From positions 7,786-71,785 of the forward strand of contig JBKGHI010000014.1 in the NCBI GenBank assembly GCA_046520405.1: 64,000 nucleotides of DNA, written 5' to 3'. Of the stretch, positions 47,594-56,664 are shown piece after piece. Origin of the DNA: Myxococcus sp046520405 (lineage in GTDB: Bacteria; Myxococcota; Myxococcia; Myxococcales; Myxococcaceae). The number at the start of each line of letters is the position of its first letter. Within the stretch, counting starts at the first letter, position 1. The position numbers and the translations under genes are program-made. The notes under the pieces were generated by a model, which was not told the DNA's origin, made no database searches, and worked only from the letters and a program-made list of their open reading frames with translations.

Positions 47594-48631
47594 ATGAAAG
47601 CCGTCGTACTGCGCAGCTTTGGAGAAGCCGGCAATTTGAAGATGGAGACCGTCCCCATGCCCCGCCCCGGGCGCGGCGAGGTCCTCCTCCGCGTGCATGC
47701 CTGTGGCGTCTGCTACCACGACGTCATCAACCGCCGCGGCAACCTGCCCCGCACCAGCGTGCCGGCGATTCTCGGCCACGAGGCCGCCGGTGAAGTGATT
47801 GAGGTCGGCCCGGACACGCCGGGTTGGAAGACGGGTGACCGCGCGGCGACGTTGCAGCGCATGTCCTGCGGCGAATGCGCGCTGTGCAAGAGCGGCCGCA
47901 ACAGCCTCTGCAAGACGGACAACCGCTTCTTCGGAGAGGAGCTGGCCGGCGGCTACGCCCAGTTCATGGTGGCGCCCGTGGGCGGCCTGGGCCGGGTGCC
48001 CGCGTCGCTGCCCTGGAACGAGGCGGCCACGGTGTGCTGCACCACCGGCACGGCGGTCCACACGGTGCGCACGCGCGGCCGGGTGCGCTCGGGCGAGACG
48101 GTGCTCATCACCGGCGCCAGCGGCGGCGTGGGCCTGTCCTCCGTGCAGCTCGCGCGGCTGGATGGCGCGCGCGTCATCGCGGTGACGTCCAGCGAGGCGA
48201 AGGTGCAGGCGCTGAAGGAGGCGGGCGCGGACGAGGTCATCGTCTCGCGCGGGCTGGACTTCGCGTCGGAGGTCCGCAAGCGCACCCATGGCGCGGGCGT
48301 GGACATGGCCGTGGAAATCGTGGGCAGCGCCACGTTCGACCAGACACTGAAGTCCATGGCGCCCGGAGGCCGCGTGGTGGTGGTGGGCAACCTGGAGTCG
48401 GGGCTGGTGCAGCTCAACCCGGGGCTCGTCATCGTCAAGGAGCTGGAGATTCTGGGCGCCTATGCCACCACGCAGGCGGAGCTGGACGAGGCCCTGCGCC
48501 TGACGGCCACCGGCGCGGTGCGGCAGTTCGTGACGGACGCGGTCCCCCTGGCGGAGGCCGCGAAGGCCCACTTCCGGCTGGAGAACCGCGAGGTGGCGGG
48601 CCGGCTGGTGCTGGTGCCCCCCGAGGCGTGA
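47594..48631 (+). CDS. aibC: AibC, zinc-binding medium-chain reductase (3,3-dimethylacrylyl-CoA reductase)
   Basis: A 345-residue medium-chain dehydrogenase/reductase. Catalytic zinc ligands lie in CGVCYHD and GHEAAGE, the four structural Cys in CGECALCKSGRNSLC, and the NADPH-binding Rossmann motif in ITGASGGVGLSSVQLA. It reduces dimethylacrylyl-CoA to isovaleryl-CoA, the starter of iso-branched fatty acids. ATG 47594 follows GGAGG by about 7 bases; an in-frame ATG 47576 is less likely. It lies 47 bases after aibB. Confidence 0.92.
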   Translation: MKAVVLRSFGEAGNLKMETVPMPRPGRGEVLLRVHACGVCYHDVINRRGNLPRTSVPAILGHEAAGEVIEVGPDTPGWKTGDRAATLQRMSCGECALCKSGRNSLCKTDNRFFGEELAGGYAQFMVAPVGGLGRVPASLPWNEAATVCCTTGTAVHTVRTRGRVRSGETVLITGASGGVGLSSVQLARLDGARVIAVTSSEAKVQALKEAGADEVIVSRGLDFASEVRKRTHGAGVDMAVEIVGSATFDQTLKSMAPGGRVVVVGNLESGLVQLNPGLVIVKELEILGAYATTQAELDEALRLTATGAVRQFVTDAVPLAEAAKAHFRLENREVAGRLVLVPPEA

Positions 48632-48680
48632 GCGAAGCGGCGGCTGGAATCCAGAGCACGACAAGGAATCGAGGAGTCCG

Positions 48681-49937
48681 ATGAAGAAGCGCGTGGGAAT
48701 CGAAGCGTTGGCCGTCGCGGTGCCGTCCCGGTACGTGGACATCGAAGACCTGGCCCGGGCCCGGGGCGTGGACCCGGCCAAGTACACGGCGGGCCTGGGC
48801 GCGAAGGAGATGGCCGTCACCGACCCTGGCGAGGACACCGTGGCCCTGGCGGCCACCGCGGCGGCCCGCCTCATCCGGCAGCAGAACGTGGACCCGTCGC
48901 GCATCGGCATGCTGGTGGTGGGCACGGAGACGGGCATCGACCACTCGAAGCCCGTCGCCTCGCACGTGCAGGGCCTGCTGAAGCTGCCGCGCGCCATGCG
49001 GACCTATGACACGCAGCACGCGTGCTACGGCGGCACCGCCGGGTTGATGGCGGCGGTGGAGTGGATTGCCTCCGGCGCGGGCGCCGGCAAGGTGGCCGTG
49101 GTGGTGTGTTCGGACATCGCGCGCTACGGGCTGAACACCGCGGGCGAGCCCACCCAGGGCGGCGGCGCGGTGGCGCTGCTCGTCTCGGAGCAGCCCGACC
49201 TGCTCGCCATGGACGTGGGCCTCAACGGCGTGTGCACCATGGACGTGTATGACTTCTGGCGGCCCGTGGGCCGGCGGGAGGCGCTGGTGGACGGGCACTA
49301 CTCCATCACCTGCTACCTGGAGGCCCTGTCCGGCGCCTACCGGGGCTGGCGCGAGAAGGCCCTGGCCGCCGGCCTGGTGCGCTGGTCGGACGCGCTGCCC
49401 GGCGAGCAGTTGGCGCGCATCGCCTACCACGTGCCCTTCTGCAAGATGGCCCGCAAGGCGCACACCCAGCTTCGCCTCTGTGACTTGGAGGACGCGGCGG
49501 GCGCGTCGGCCTCCACGCCGGAGTCCCGGGAGGCGCTGGCGAAGTCGGCCGCGAGCTACGACGCCCAGGTGGCGACGTCCCTGGGGCTCAATTCGCGCAT
49601 CGGCAACGTGTACACCGCGTCCCTCTACCTGGCCCTGGCGGGACTGCTGCACCGTGAAGCCGGCGCGCTGGCGGGACAGCGCATTGGCCTGCTGTCCTAC
49701 GGCAGCGGCTGCGCGGCCGAATTCTACTCCGGCACGGTGGGCGAGAAGGCCGCCGAGCGGATGGCCCAGGCGGACCTGGAGGCGGTGCTGGCCCGGCGCG
49801 AGCGCGTCTCCATCGAGGAGTATGAGCGCCTGATGAAGCTCGCGGCGGACGCGCCCGAGGCCGTGGCCCCGGCGCCGGGCGCGTTCCGGCTGACGGAGAT
49901 TCGCGACTTCCGCCGCCAGTACGCCGAAGGCCACTGA
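48681..49937 (+). CDS. mvaS: MvaS, 3-hydroxy-3-methylglutaryl-CoA synthase
   Basis: A 418-residue thiolase-fold enzyme. The catalytic triad is visible: Glu83 in GTETGID, Cys115 in QHACYGG and His in AYHVPFCKM. It condenses acetyl-CoA with acetoacetyl-CoA to HMG-CoA. In M. xanthus HMG-CoA made by MvaS feeds both the mevalonate route and, through dehydration, the Aib decarboxylase when branched-chain keto acid dehydrogenase is limiting. It is the last gene of the operon, followed by a strong hairpin. Confidence 0.94.
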   Translation: MKKRVGIEALAVAVPSRYVDIEDLARARGVDPAKYTAGLGAKEMAVTDPGEDTVALAATAAARLIRQQNVDPSRIGMLVVGTETGIDHSKPVASHVQGLLKLPRAMRTYDTQHACYGGTAGLMAAVEWIASGAGAGKVAVVVCSDIARYGLNTAGEPTQGGGAVALLVSEQPDLLAMDVGLNGVCTMDVYDFWRPVGRREALVDGHYSITCYLEALSGAYRGWREKALAAGLVRWSDALPGEQLARIAYHVPFCKMARKAHTQLRLCDLEDAAGASASTPESREALAKSAASYDAQVATSLGLNSRIGNVYTASLYLALAGLLHREAGALAGQRIGLLSYGSGCAAEFYSGTVGEKAAERMAQADLEAVLARRERVSIEEYERLMKLAADAPEAVAPAPGAFRLTEIRDFRRQYAEGH

Positions 49938-49951
49938 CGCGGGCGCCCGAC

Positions 49952-49979
49952 GAGGCACCGGCAGGCTTCCCGGTGCCTC
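49952..49979 (+). terminator. Terminator hairpin of the aib-mvaS operon
   Basis: GAGGCACCGG (49952-49961) pairs perfectly with CCGGTGCCTC (49970-49979) around an 8-base loop, 15 bases after the mvaS stop. C/T-rich sequence follows, with no long T-run. Confidence 0.75.
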
Positions 49980-50020
49980 CCCTCCCGCCACGGCCTCCCT
50001 ATCGTGAGTCTCGGAACCCG

Positions 50021-50039
50021 TGCCTCGACGAACGAGGCA
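50021..50039 (+). promoter_or_regulatory. Hairpin in the leader of the small heat-shock gene
   Basis: TGCCTCG, loop ACGAA, CGAGGCA: a perfect 7-bp stem ending 7 bases before the ribosome site AAAGGAG. It could be a protein operator or a 5' leader structure. It does not match the CIRCE element. Confidence 0.4.
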
Positions 50040-50060
50040 TGGTGGAAAGGAGACGGAACC

Positions 50061-50546
50061 ATGGCGGACCTACCTGCCCGCAGAGGCGGAGGCATGCTGG
50101 GCGCCCAGCGCGGCTGGGACCCCTTCGAGCGCATGCAGGAGCTGTTGGGCTTCGACCTCGGCCGGATGCTTGCGCCCCAGGGCGGCCGGGAGAGCGGCTT
50201 CGCGCCGGACTTCGAGGTGAAGGAGACCAAGGACGCCTTCATCTTCAAGGCCGATGTCCCCGGCGTGGAGGAGAAGGACCTGGAAATCACCCTGGCGGAG
50301 AACCGGCTGACCATCAGCGGCAAGCGGGAAGAAGAGCGCCGCGACGAAGGCGACCGCTACTACGCCTATGAGCGCAGCTACGGCACGTTCAGCCGCACCT
50401 TCACGCTCCCTCGCGGGGTGAATGCGGATGACGTCCAGGCGGACTTCAAGAGCGGCGTCCTCAACGTGCGCATCCCCAAGAAGTCCGAGGAGCAACCCAA
50501 GCGCATCAAGGTGGGCGGCGAACGCGGTGAGAAGGCGAAGGCCTGA
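50061..50546 (+). CDS. Hsp20/alpha-crystallin small heat-shock protein
   Basis: A 161-residue protein. ATG 50061 follows AAAGGAGACGG. The alpha-crystallin domain spans about residues 50-145 (FEVKETKDAFIFKADVPGVEEKDLEITLAENRL, GTFSRTFTLP, FKSGVLNVRIPK), ending with the IPK oligomerisation motif and a charged tail. It is an ATP-independent holdase. Myxococcus uses such proteins in heat shock and spore formation (SP21/HspA); whether this is that gene is not certain. Confidence 0.95.
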   Translation: MADLPARRGGGMLGAQRGWDPFERMQELLGFDLGRMLAPQGGRESGFAPDFEVKETKDAFIFKADVPGVEEKDLEITLAENRLTISGKREEERRDEGDRYYAYERSYGTFSRTFTLPRGVNADDVQADFKSGVLNVRIPKKSEEQPKRIKVGGERGEKAKA

Positions 50547-50686
50547 GCCGGTGAGTTCGTCGAATTGACGCCTTAAGCCAAACGCCTCGCGCGGAGCGCT
50601 CGAACACAGGCGTCCCGGGTGGTGGCCGCCACCCGAGGCGTCCGCGCATTGCGACCCGCCAGGCCGCGGCATATACAGCAAGCATC

Positions 50687-51091
50687 GTGTCCGGGCTTTC
50701 GCGAATCCTCGCACTCGCGCTGTTGCTCCTCTGGCAGGCTGTCGCCAGCGGCGCGGGCGGGCTCGGGCATTACTGCGAGAAGCAGATCCAGACACGCGCC
50801 ACCCGGTGCAAGTGCCCCCACGGGGCCGTGCATTCGGAAGCGAAGGCCCAGGGCCAGCCGGTGCTGCACGCGCACTGCTGCGATGCGCCGCACTGGGACC
50901 TGCCCGCGCCCACCGAGGCGGGCAGCACCCCTCACGCCCCCTTCGTCCAGGCGCCGACCCTGCTGGTCCCCCCCGCCTGGCTGCCCAACCCGCCTCCCGT
51001 GGGTGGGCCGCAGCCATCCCTGGCGCGCAGGGACGCGCCCCAGGGCCAGGGGCCTCCCGTCTTCCTCCGCATCCGCACGTTGCTGATTTGA
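50687..51091 (+). CDS. Secreted Cys/His-rich small protein
   Basis: A 134-residue protein from GTG 50687 with a signal peptide (ILALALLLLWQAVASGAGG). The mature part has five Cys and several His in HYCEKQ, CKCPHGAVH and LHAHCCDAPHW, followed by a long proline-rich stretch ending FLRIRTLLI. The CxC and CC patterns suggest metal binding, perhaps copper. It resembles no well-known family closely. There is no strong ribosome site. Confidence 0.6.
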   Translation: MSGLSRILALALLLLWQAVASGAGGLGHYCEKQIQTRATRCKCPHGAVHSEAKAQGQPVLHAHCCDAPHWDLPAPTEAGSTPHAPFVQAPTLLVPPAWLPNPPPVGGPQPSLARRDAPQGQGPPVFLRIRTLLI

Positions 51092-51204
51092 GCCGAGCGC
51101 CTCCGCGTTGACGCTCGATGTCGGCTGTCCTTGGGACACGCCCGCCGTCGAGCCCCATGCCGAATGCGCTGTTTTCTCAAATCAATGACGACGGGAGTCG
51201 CGAC

Positions 51205-51348
51205 GTGGACATGTTCTGGGAGCTGCTGCTGGGAACCGTGGTGTTGACCCTCCTCATCGTGGTGGTGACGCCGGCGATGTGGAGCTCGAGGCTGCACCTT
51301 CGGGAGAAGCTGAAAAAGGGCGGCGAGCACACCAAGCCAGACGCCTGA
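51205..51348 (+). CDS. Small single-pass membrane protein
   Basis: A 47-residue protein. GTG 51205 is favoured because GGGAG lies 7 bases upstream; ATG 51211 and ATG 51157 are alternatives. One membrane helix (LLLGTVVLTLLIVVVTPAMW) is followed by a charged tail (HLREKLKKGGEHTKPDA). Function unknown. Confidence 0.5.
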   Translation: MDMFWELLLGTVVLTLLIVVVTPAMWSSRLHLREKLKKGGEHTKPDA

Positions 51349-51433
51349 AGCCCCGGGAAGGGCACTCGGGAGAAGCCGGCCGTGTTATGGGATTTGGCAC
51401 GACAACCGGCTTTTCCCGAAAGAAGGCTTCCGC

Positions 51434-51940
51434 ATGATGCGCCGTGCCCTTCCCCTTCCTTTCCTGGTCCCCCTCCTCCTGCTGGCGTCCGCGTGCGCGA
51501 CCACCGGCACGGCGCCAGCAGAGGCGGGCATCCACCAGCTCGTGAAAGAGCAGACGGAGGCCTGGAACCGTCAGGACGCGGTGGCCTGGTCCAAGGACTT
51601 CGCCCCGGACGCCGCCTTCATCAACATCGTGGGCACCGTCTTCGAGGGCCGCGATGAAATCCAGCAGCGCCACGCGGGCATCTTCGCCACCCTCTTCAAG
51701 GGGAGCCAGAGCCAGGTCACCGTGCGCAAGGTCCAGTTCATCCAGAAGGACCTGGCCATCGTCGACACCACGCATGAGGTGACGGGCCACCCCGGCCTGC
51801 CCCCGGGTGTCCAGGACACCGAACCCGGGCTGCTGCGCACGCAGATGCGCTACGTGATGAAGCACGTGGACGGACAGTGGCGCATCCTGGCGGGCCAGAA
51901 CACGGACGTGAAGCCCCGGCCCCAGCCTCCCGCGCCCTGA
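51434..51940 (+). CDS. SnoaL-like (NTF2-fold) lipoprotein
   Basis: A 168-residue protein with a lipoprotein signal (LLLLASACATTG, Cys21) and an NTF2-like cone fold resembling the SgcJ/EcaC group (HQLVKEQTEAWNRQDAVAWSKDFAPDAAFINIVGTVFEGRDEI). Members of this fold hold small ligands or act as isomerases, but many secreted ones have no known role. It converges on the P-type ATPase gene, whose as-sequenced frame runs into this gene. Confidence 0.85.
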   Translation: MMRRALPLPFLVPLLLLASACATTGTAPAEAGIHQLVKEQTEAWNRQDAVAWSKDFAPDAAFINIVGTVFEGRDEIQQRHAGIFATLFKGSQSQVTVRKVQFIQKDLAIVDTTHEVTGHPGLPPGVQDTEPGLLRTQMRYVMKHVDGQWRILAGQNTDVKPRPQPPAP

Positions 51941-51943
51941 CGC

Positions 51944-54396
51944 TCAGTGGGCGGTGGGCGCCTCGCGCTGGGCGGCGCGCGCCTGACGAACAGCGGCGCC
52001 AGCGCGGCGAAGCCCGCCACCACCGTGGAGCCGTTGTTCACCACGGCGGCGGCCACGGGCGGCAACCATCCCAGCGCCGCGAGCACCATCGCCACGGCGT
52101 TGGGCACCAGCACCAGCCCGAGCCCCGTGTGCACCCGGGCCAGGGTGTCGCGGCCCGCGGCGAACGCCAGCAACAGGTCGTCCAGGCTGCCGCGCAGCAG
52201 CACCACGTCCGCGGTCTCCAGCGCCACGTCGGTGGCGCCTCGCAGGGAGATGCCAACGTCCGCGAGCGCGAGCGCCGGGGCGTCGTTGATGCCATCCCCC
52301 ACCATGGCCACGATGCGGCCCTGGCGCCGGAGCGCGCGCACGTGCGCGGCCTTGTCCTCGGGGAGCAGCTCCGCGATGGCATCGTCCACGCCCAGCCGCT
52401 TGGCCACCTCCGCCACCCGGGCTGGCGAGTCTCCTGACAGCAGCACGATGCGGCGGCGCCCGTTCTCCTTCAGGGCATGCACCACGCGCGCGCTCTCCGG
52501 CCGCAGCGTCTCCACGTACCCGATGCACCCGGCCAACGCACCATCCACGGTGACCCACAAGGTGGCGACGTCATGCGCCACGGGCCGGACGAGCGCGCGG
52601 CCCGCTTCCGCCACGTCCACGCCTTGCTGCTGAATCCAGCGCTTGCTGCCCACGCACACGCGGCGCCCGTTCACCTGGGCACAGACGCCCCGCCCCAGGA
52701 CGAACTCCTCCTGGCCGGCCTCGGGCTGAGGCACCTCCAGGCCCTGGGCCTGGGCATGCAGGCGGACCGCCTCCGCCACGGGATGGGACTGGCGCAGCTC
52801 GGCGGCGGCGCTCAACCTCAGCACCTCGCGCGCGTCCCAGCCCTTCACGGGGATGACGTCCACCACCTCCGGAGCCCCCAGCGTCAACGTGCCCGTCTTG
52901 TCGAAGACGACGGTGTCCGCCTGGGCCAGCCGCTCCAGGTACTGCGCGCCCTTGATGAGGATGCCCTGGCGCGCCGCGAGCGTCATCGCCACCAGCGCGC
53001 TCGCCGGCACGACGATGCGGACGCCCGTCCCGAAGTCGGTAATCAGGATGCTGATGGGCCGGGCCGCCTCGCGCGTCCACAGCCACGTCGCCGCGGCCAG
53101 CCCGAAGGTGGGCAGCACGACGCCGTTCGCCACCTTGTCCACCTTCGCCTGCAACGTCATGGGCTTGGCGCCCGCCCCTTCGAGGATGTGGAGAATCTTG
53201 GAGGCCGTGGTCTCAATGCCCGCGCGCACCACGCGCACGCGGAGGCTGCCCTCGCCCACCACGGACGCGGCCAGCACGCGGTCTTCGGCCTCGCGGACGC
53301 GGGGCTCCGACTCACCGGTCAGCGCCTTCTCGTCCACCCAGGCGGTGCCGGCCACCACCGTCCCGTCCGCGGGCACACTCTCCCCCGCGTGCACGACGAT
53401 GAGGTCGCCCTCCTTGAGCCGGTCCGCGCGCACCTGCTCCACGTCCCCGTCCGCGCGCAAACGCCACGCGTACAGCACCTCCAGCCGCATCAGCCGGGAG
53501 ATGGCGGACCGGGCGCGGTCCGCGCTGCGCTCAATCAGCAGGTCTCCAATGCCCAGCAGGGAGGTGATGAGCGCCGCCGTCCGCACCTGCCCCGTGGCCA
53601 GGGACACCCCCACCGCGACGAAGTCCAGCAGGTCCACGGTGACGCGCCGCTCGGAGACGGACTGGAAGGCACGCTGCGCCAGCGGCAGGCTGGTCAACGC
53701 GACGCCCGCGGTCAGCACGGGCAGGGGCGCCACCTGAACGACGCACGCGGCGAGCACGGCCGTATTGAACGCGGTGGCGGCCCACTCCCGCCGGGGCGGC
53801 TCCGGCGCCGCGGGCCACGTGGATGGATCGCTGGAGCGCAGGGCCGTCACCAGTCGCTGCGCGTCGAGCATCTCCGGGTCGAAGCTCACCACCACCGAAT
53901 GGATGGCGGGAGAGGCACTCGCCTTGTGGACACCTGGCAGTGTCGCGGCCCACGCCGCCAGCTTGAGGACGTCATCGTCCCCCAGCCCTCGCACCTGCAG
54001 CCGCACGCGCCCGGGCAGCGCGTGCGACACCTCCACCTGGAAGGGCCTGGGCGGACGCAGGTGCAACGTGAAGGCGAAGTCCCGCACCCGCAGCGCGAAC
54101 GCCCCCGGGAAGCGCGACGCATCCTGGTAGTGCACCTTCACCAGGCCCGTGCTGCGCTGACACGTGGCCACCTGGACCTCGGGGCGGGACTCCAGCCAGC
54201 CCAGCACCTGGCGCAGCGTCTGGGGGTCCTCCGCCGCGCCCCGGATGAGCAGCCGGCCCGGGGCCACGTCCGTGACGTGGAGCGACGCGGGCCTCCCGGA
54301 GGCGCAGGCCTTCGCCTGATGCCCATCCAGGACCTCATGGGCGCGGCCCGTCCAGCCGCGCGCGATGCCACTCAGGAACTCCACCTCCGTCCGCAT
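51944..54396 (-). CDS. Atypical P1B-type metal ATPase, late frameshift
   Basis: A protein of about 817 residues. The N-terminus carries HMA2-like folds without CxxC (LPGRVRLQVRGLGDDDVLKLAAWAATLPG). The ATPase core is complete: TGES in the actuator domain, phosphorylation site D499 in DKTGTLT, HPVAEAV and GDGINDAPAL. The membrane metal site that is usually CPC or SCA reads DFGTGVRIVVP, so the transported ion is unclear. A C is missing near 51990; the restored frame ends QREAPTAH at 51944 instead of running 94 bases into the opposite gene. Layout and HMA2 partners resemble P1B-6 (FezB-like) ATPases of ferrosome clusters; that link is inference. Confidence 0.82.
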
Positions 54397-54433
54397 GCAC
54401 GCCCCCCGAGATGTACGCAGTGTGACTGTGGCC

Positions 54434-55021
54434 TCACGCGTGCGGCCGAGGCCGGAAGGCCACGGTGCCACTGACGCGCGCGACGTCCGCCTCCCGCTCC
54501 TGCTCGCGGACGCCGTCCCGGAAGACGCTGTACGCCCAGTACAGCGCGTTGTCCCAGCGAGGCAGCCAGCCCTTCTGCGACGGGTTGGCCACCAGCGAGT
54601 AGATGCCCGTGGCCGTCAGCACCATGGGAATCAGCTCGTAGAGGCTCGCGCCCGTCAGCTCACGCGCCACGTCGTCCAGCCACCTGGCGCCGCCCACCAC
54701 GTGCTCGGCGGGGGCCTTCCGCGACTTCGCCATGGACTTGGCATCGACGATGCCGTCCAGCCCCGCCGTGTCGACAATGGCCGCGAGGAGCGACTCCACG
54801 TCCACGGCATCCGGGCTGTATTCGATGAGCAGGCTGCCCGTGAGCGGAGAGTGGATGGTGCCAAACACCCCTTGCGTCTCCCCCAGCTCACCCCGCACGC
54901 GGTCCGCGACGTCCGAGTCATCGCGGAAGCACGTGGCGCGCACACGCATCCGCCCCGGGGAGTGGTGGACCAGCATCAACCACTCCCCTTCGATGGCGCC
55001 CGAGTCCGGGTCGAGCCTCAT
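54434..55021 (-). CDS. HMA2-like domain membrane protein
   Basis: A 195-residue protein. Residues about 15-95 form an HMA-like fold without metal-binding Cys pair (MLVHHSPGRMRVRATCFRDDSDVADRVRGEL, GSLLIEYSPDAVDVESLLAAI). A membrane segment follows (LYELIPMVLTATGIYSLVAN). HMA2 domains are found beside and within P1B-6-type ATPases. It lies 37 bases ahead of the ATPase gene and overlaps the small membrane gene upstream by ATGA. Confidence 0.75.
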   Translation of the reverse strand: MRLDPDSGAIEGEWLMLVHHSPGRMRVRATCFRDDSDVADRVRGELGETQGVFGTIHSPLTGSLLIEYSPDAVDVESLLAAIVDTAGLDGIVDAKSMAKSRKAPAEHVVGGARWLDDVARELTGASLYELIPMVLTATGIYSLVANPSQKGWLPRWDNALYWAYSVFRDGVREQEREADVARVSGTVAFRPRPHA

Positions 55022-55290
55022 GCGTGCCCCTCCCGGGTCTCCGCCACGGACCGGGGGCTGCCCTCCGCCGCCCGGCGACTGTGGGCCTGGTGGAGGTTGG
55101 CGCGGGAGCGCGCCTCCGCCAGCAGGTCGGAGAGGAACTCACGCTCGGTGGCGATGACCCTCCGCGTCCACCCCACCAGGTCGAAGGCCGCGGTCGCCAT
55201 GGAGACGACGGCGCCGCGCGACGTGTCGACGGTGCTCCGGGCCATCCAGCCGGTGGCCACGCCCGCCAGGAATGCCACCGCCGTCTTCAT
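55018..55290 (-). CDS. Small glycine-containing membrane protein
   Basis: A 90-residue protein from ATG 55290. One hydrophobic segment (TAVAFLAGVATGWMA) with small-residue packing is followed by an amphipathic helical tail rich in Arg and Glu (TRRVIATEREFLSDLLAEARSRANL). Such short Gly/Ala-rich membrane proteins accompany P1B ATPases in organelle-type iron clusters, but no specific family is recognised. It is tightly packed in the operon. Confidence 0.65.
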   Translation of the reverse strand: MKTAVAFLAGVATGWMARSTVDTSRGAVVSMATAAFDLVGWTRRVIATEREFLSDLLAEARSRANLHQAHSRRAAEGSPRSVAETREGHA

Positions 55291-55512
55291 GGGGCCCCGG
55301 GGCGGCATGCGCGTCCGCGTCCAGTCCGTTGCCGCGAGCGTGGGGCATCCGCTCGTCCCAGTCTCCGTGGGCCATGGCCACGACGCCGTGGGCCCGGAAC
55401 TGCTTCATCAGGGCCTGCACCCGCTCACGCCGCATCGGGCGGTTGAGCGCGGCGGCCGCCTGACGCAGCAACAACCACTCCGCGTTCGACAGGGACAGGT
55501 CCACCGCGGAAA

Positions 55513-56493
55513 TCACCTCGAGCGCATGGAGGAAGGCATCCCGCGCGGCTCGGGCACCTCGTGGAGGCGCTCGACCCACGGCGCCTCATTCTCGTCCAGG
55601 CGATCCAACAGCCGCTTGCGCGCCGCGGACGGGCTGTTGCGCAGCAGGTGCGCCAGCATGACCGTCTCCTCGGCGCGCAGGGCCCCGTCCGCGTCGAACA
55701 GGAGCCAGGCCCCTTCGATGAGCAGCTCCACGCACCGCGCGTCCACCGCGCGCACGACGGAGAACGCGTCGTCCAGGGCCCGGCGGTAGCGCGCGTACTG
55801 CACCACCGCATCCCCCAACCTGCGGGTCCGCCGCCAACTGGTGACGGAGGACGTCAGGACGCCCGCGAAGGGCAGGATGTTCCGCAGCACGCTTTCGCCC
55901 ATCAACTTGTTGCCCAGTTGCCGCTCCATCTCCTCGGAGTCCGCGGTCAACATCCGCCCCACGAGCCCCGTCCCCTCCCCATCTTCCGGGGACACCGAGC
56001 CCGCGACGAGGGCATTCAGGTGCAGGAGGTCCCACGGGTCATCCGGGTCGATGCGCAGTCCGAACGCGGACGCCACGTCACACATCATCCGGGCATGGAT
56101 GAGCGAGCGCAGCATCGTGTCCAACCCCATGGCGACCCCGGCCACGGGCACGGCCACGAGCGCCCCCACGAAGCCGGTGTCCATGGTGAACACGGCCGCG
56201 CTGGTGGAGATACCGGCCGCGCTGGCGCCCACCAGCGCCGCTTCCTTGCTGGCGCGCCGGATGAGGGCGTCCGTGTCCGACGCGTGGGTGGCGCGGACGG
56301 AGGCGGCGGTGCCCGCCCGCCGCGCATCGTGGTGCCGCACGTAGGCGGTCACCAGCCGGGCGTGCCACGCGCCCGAACGGATGTCCTCGAAGCGCAGTTC
56401 ACGCCCGAGCTTCTCTGCGAAGTCTCGCAGCGGGTGCAGTGCGGCAGTCGACGTCGCGGCGTCTTCCGGATGGAATGGAGCAGTTCGTGTCAT
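55513..56493 (-). CDS. EcsC-like and TerB-like membrane-associated protein, late frameshift
   Basis: A protein of 326 residues as read. Residues about 70-150 are Ala/Gly-rich and hydrophobic and lead into SLIHARMMCDVASAFGLRIDPDDPWDLLHLNALVAGS, a pattern like EcsC-family proteins. Residues about 245-310 (LIEGAWLLFDADGALRAEETVMLAHLLR) resemble a TerB-like helical bundle. One G is missing near 55540; in the other frame the protein continues ARDAFLHALEVISAVDLSLSNAEWLLL and so reaches near the next gene (about 55290). First gene of the P1B ATPase operon. The domain names are tentative. Confidence 0.65.
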   Translation of the reverse strand: MTRTAPFHPEDAATSTAALHPLRDFAEKLGRELRFEDIRSGAWHARLVTAYVRHHDARRAGTAASVRATHASDTDALIRRASKEAALVGASAAGISTSAAVFTMDTGFVGALVAVPVAGVAMGLDTMLRSLIHARMMCDVASAFGLRIDPDDPWDLLHLNALVAGSVSPEDGEGTGLVGRMLTADSEEMERQLGNKLMGESVLRNILPFAGVLTSSVTSWRRTRRLGDAVVQYARYRRALDDAFSVVRAVDARCVELLIEGAWLLFDADGALRAEETVMLAHLLRNSPSAARKRLLDRLDENEAPWVERLHEVPEPRGMPSSMRSR

Positions 56494-56664
56494 GGGCATG
56501 AGTGCGGGAACAGCCGTGCGCGCCAAGGTGGTGGCCGCGGCACGGCTGGTGGGGGTATCCGATGGTGGCCTTCAAGGATTCGGCGCACTCAAGCTAGGAG
56601 GATTCGATGACCGGGAGAACCGGTCCGGCGGGATGACGCGCGCGCCTCCCAATTGACGGCGGGC

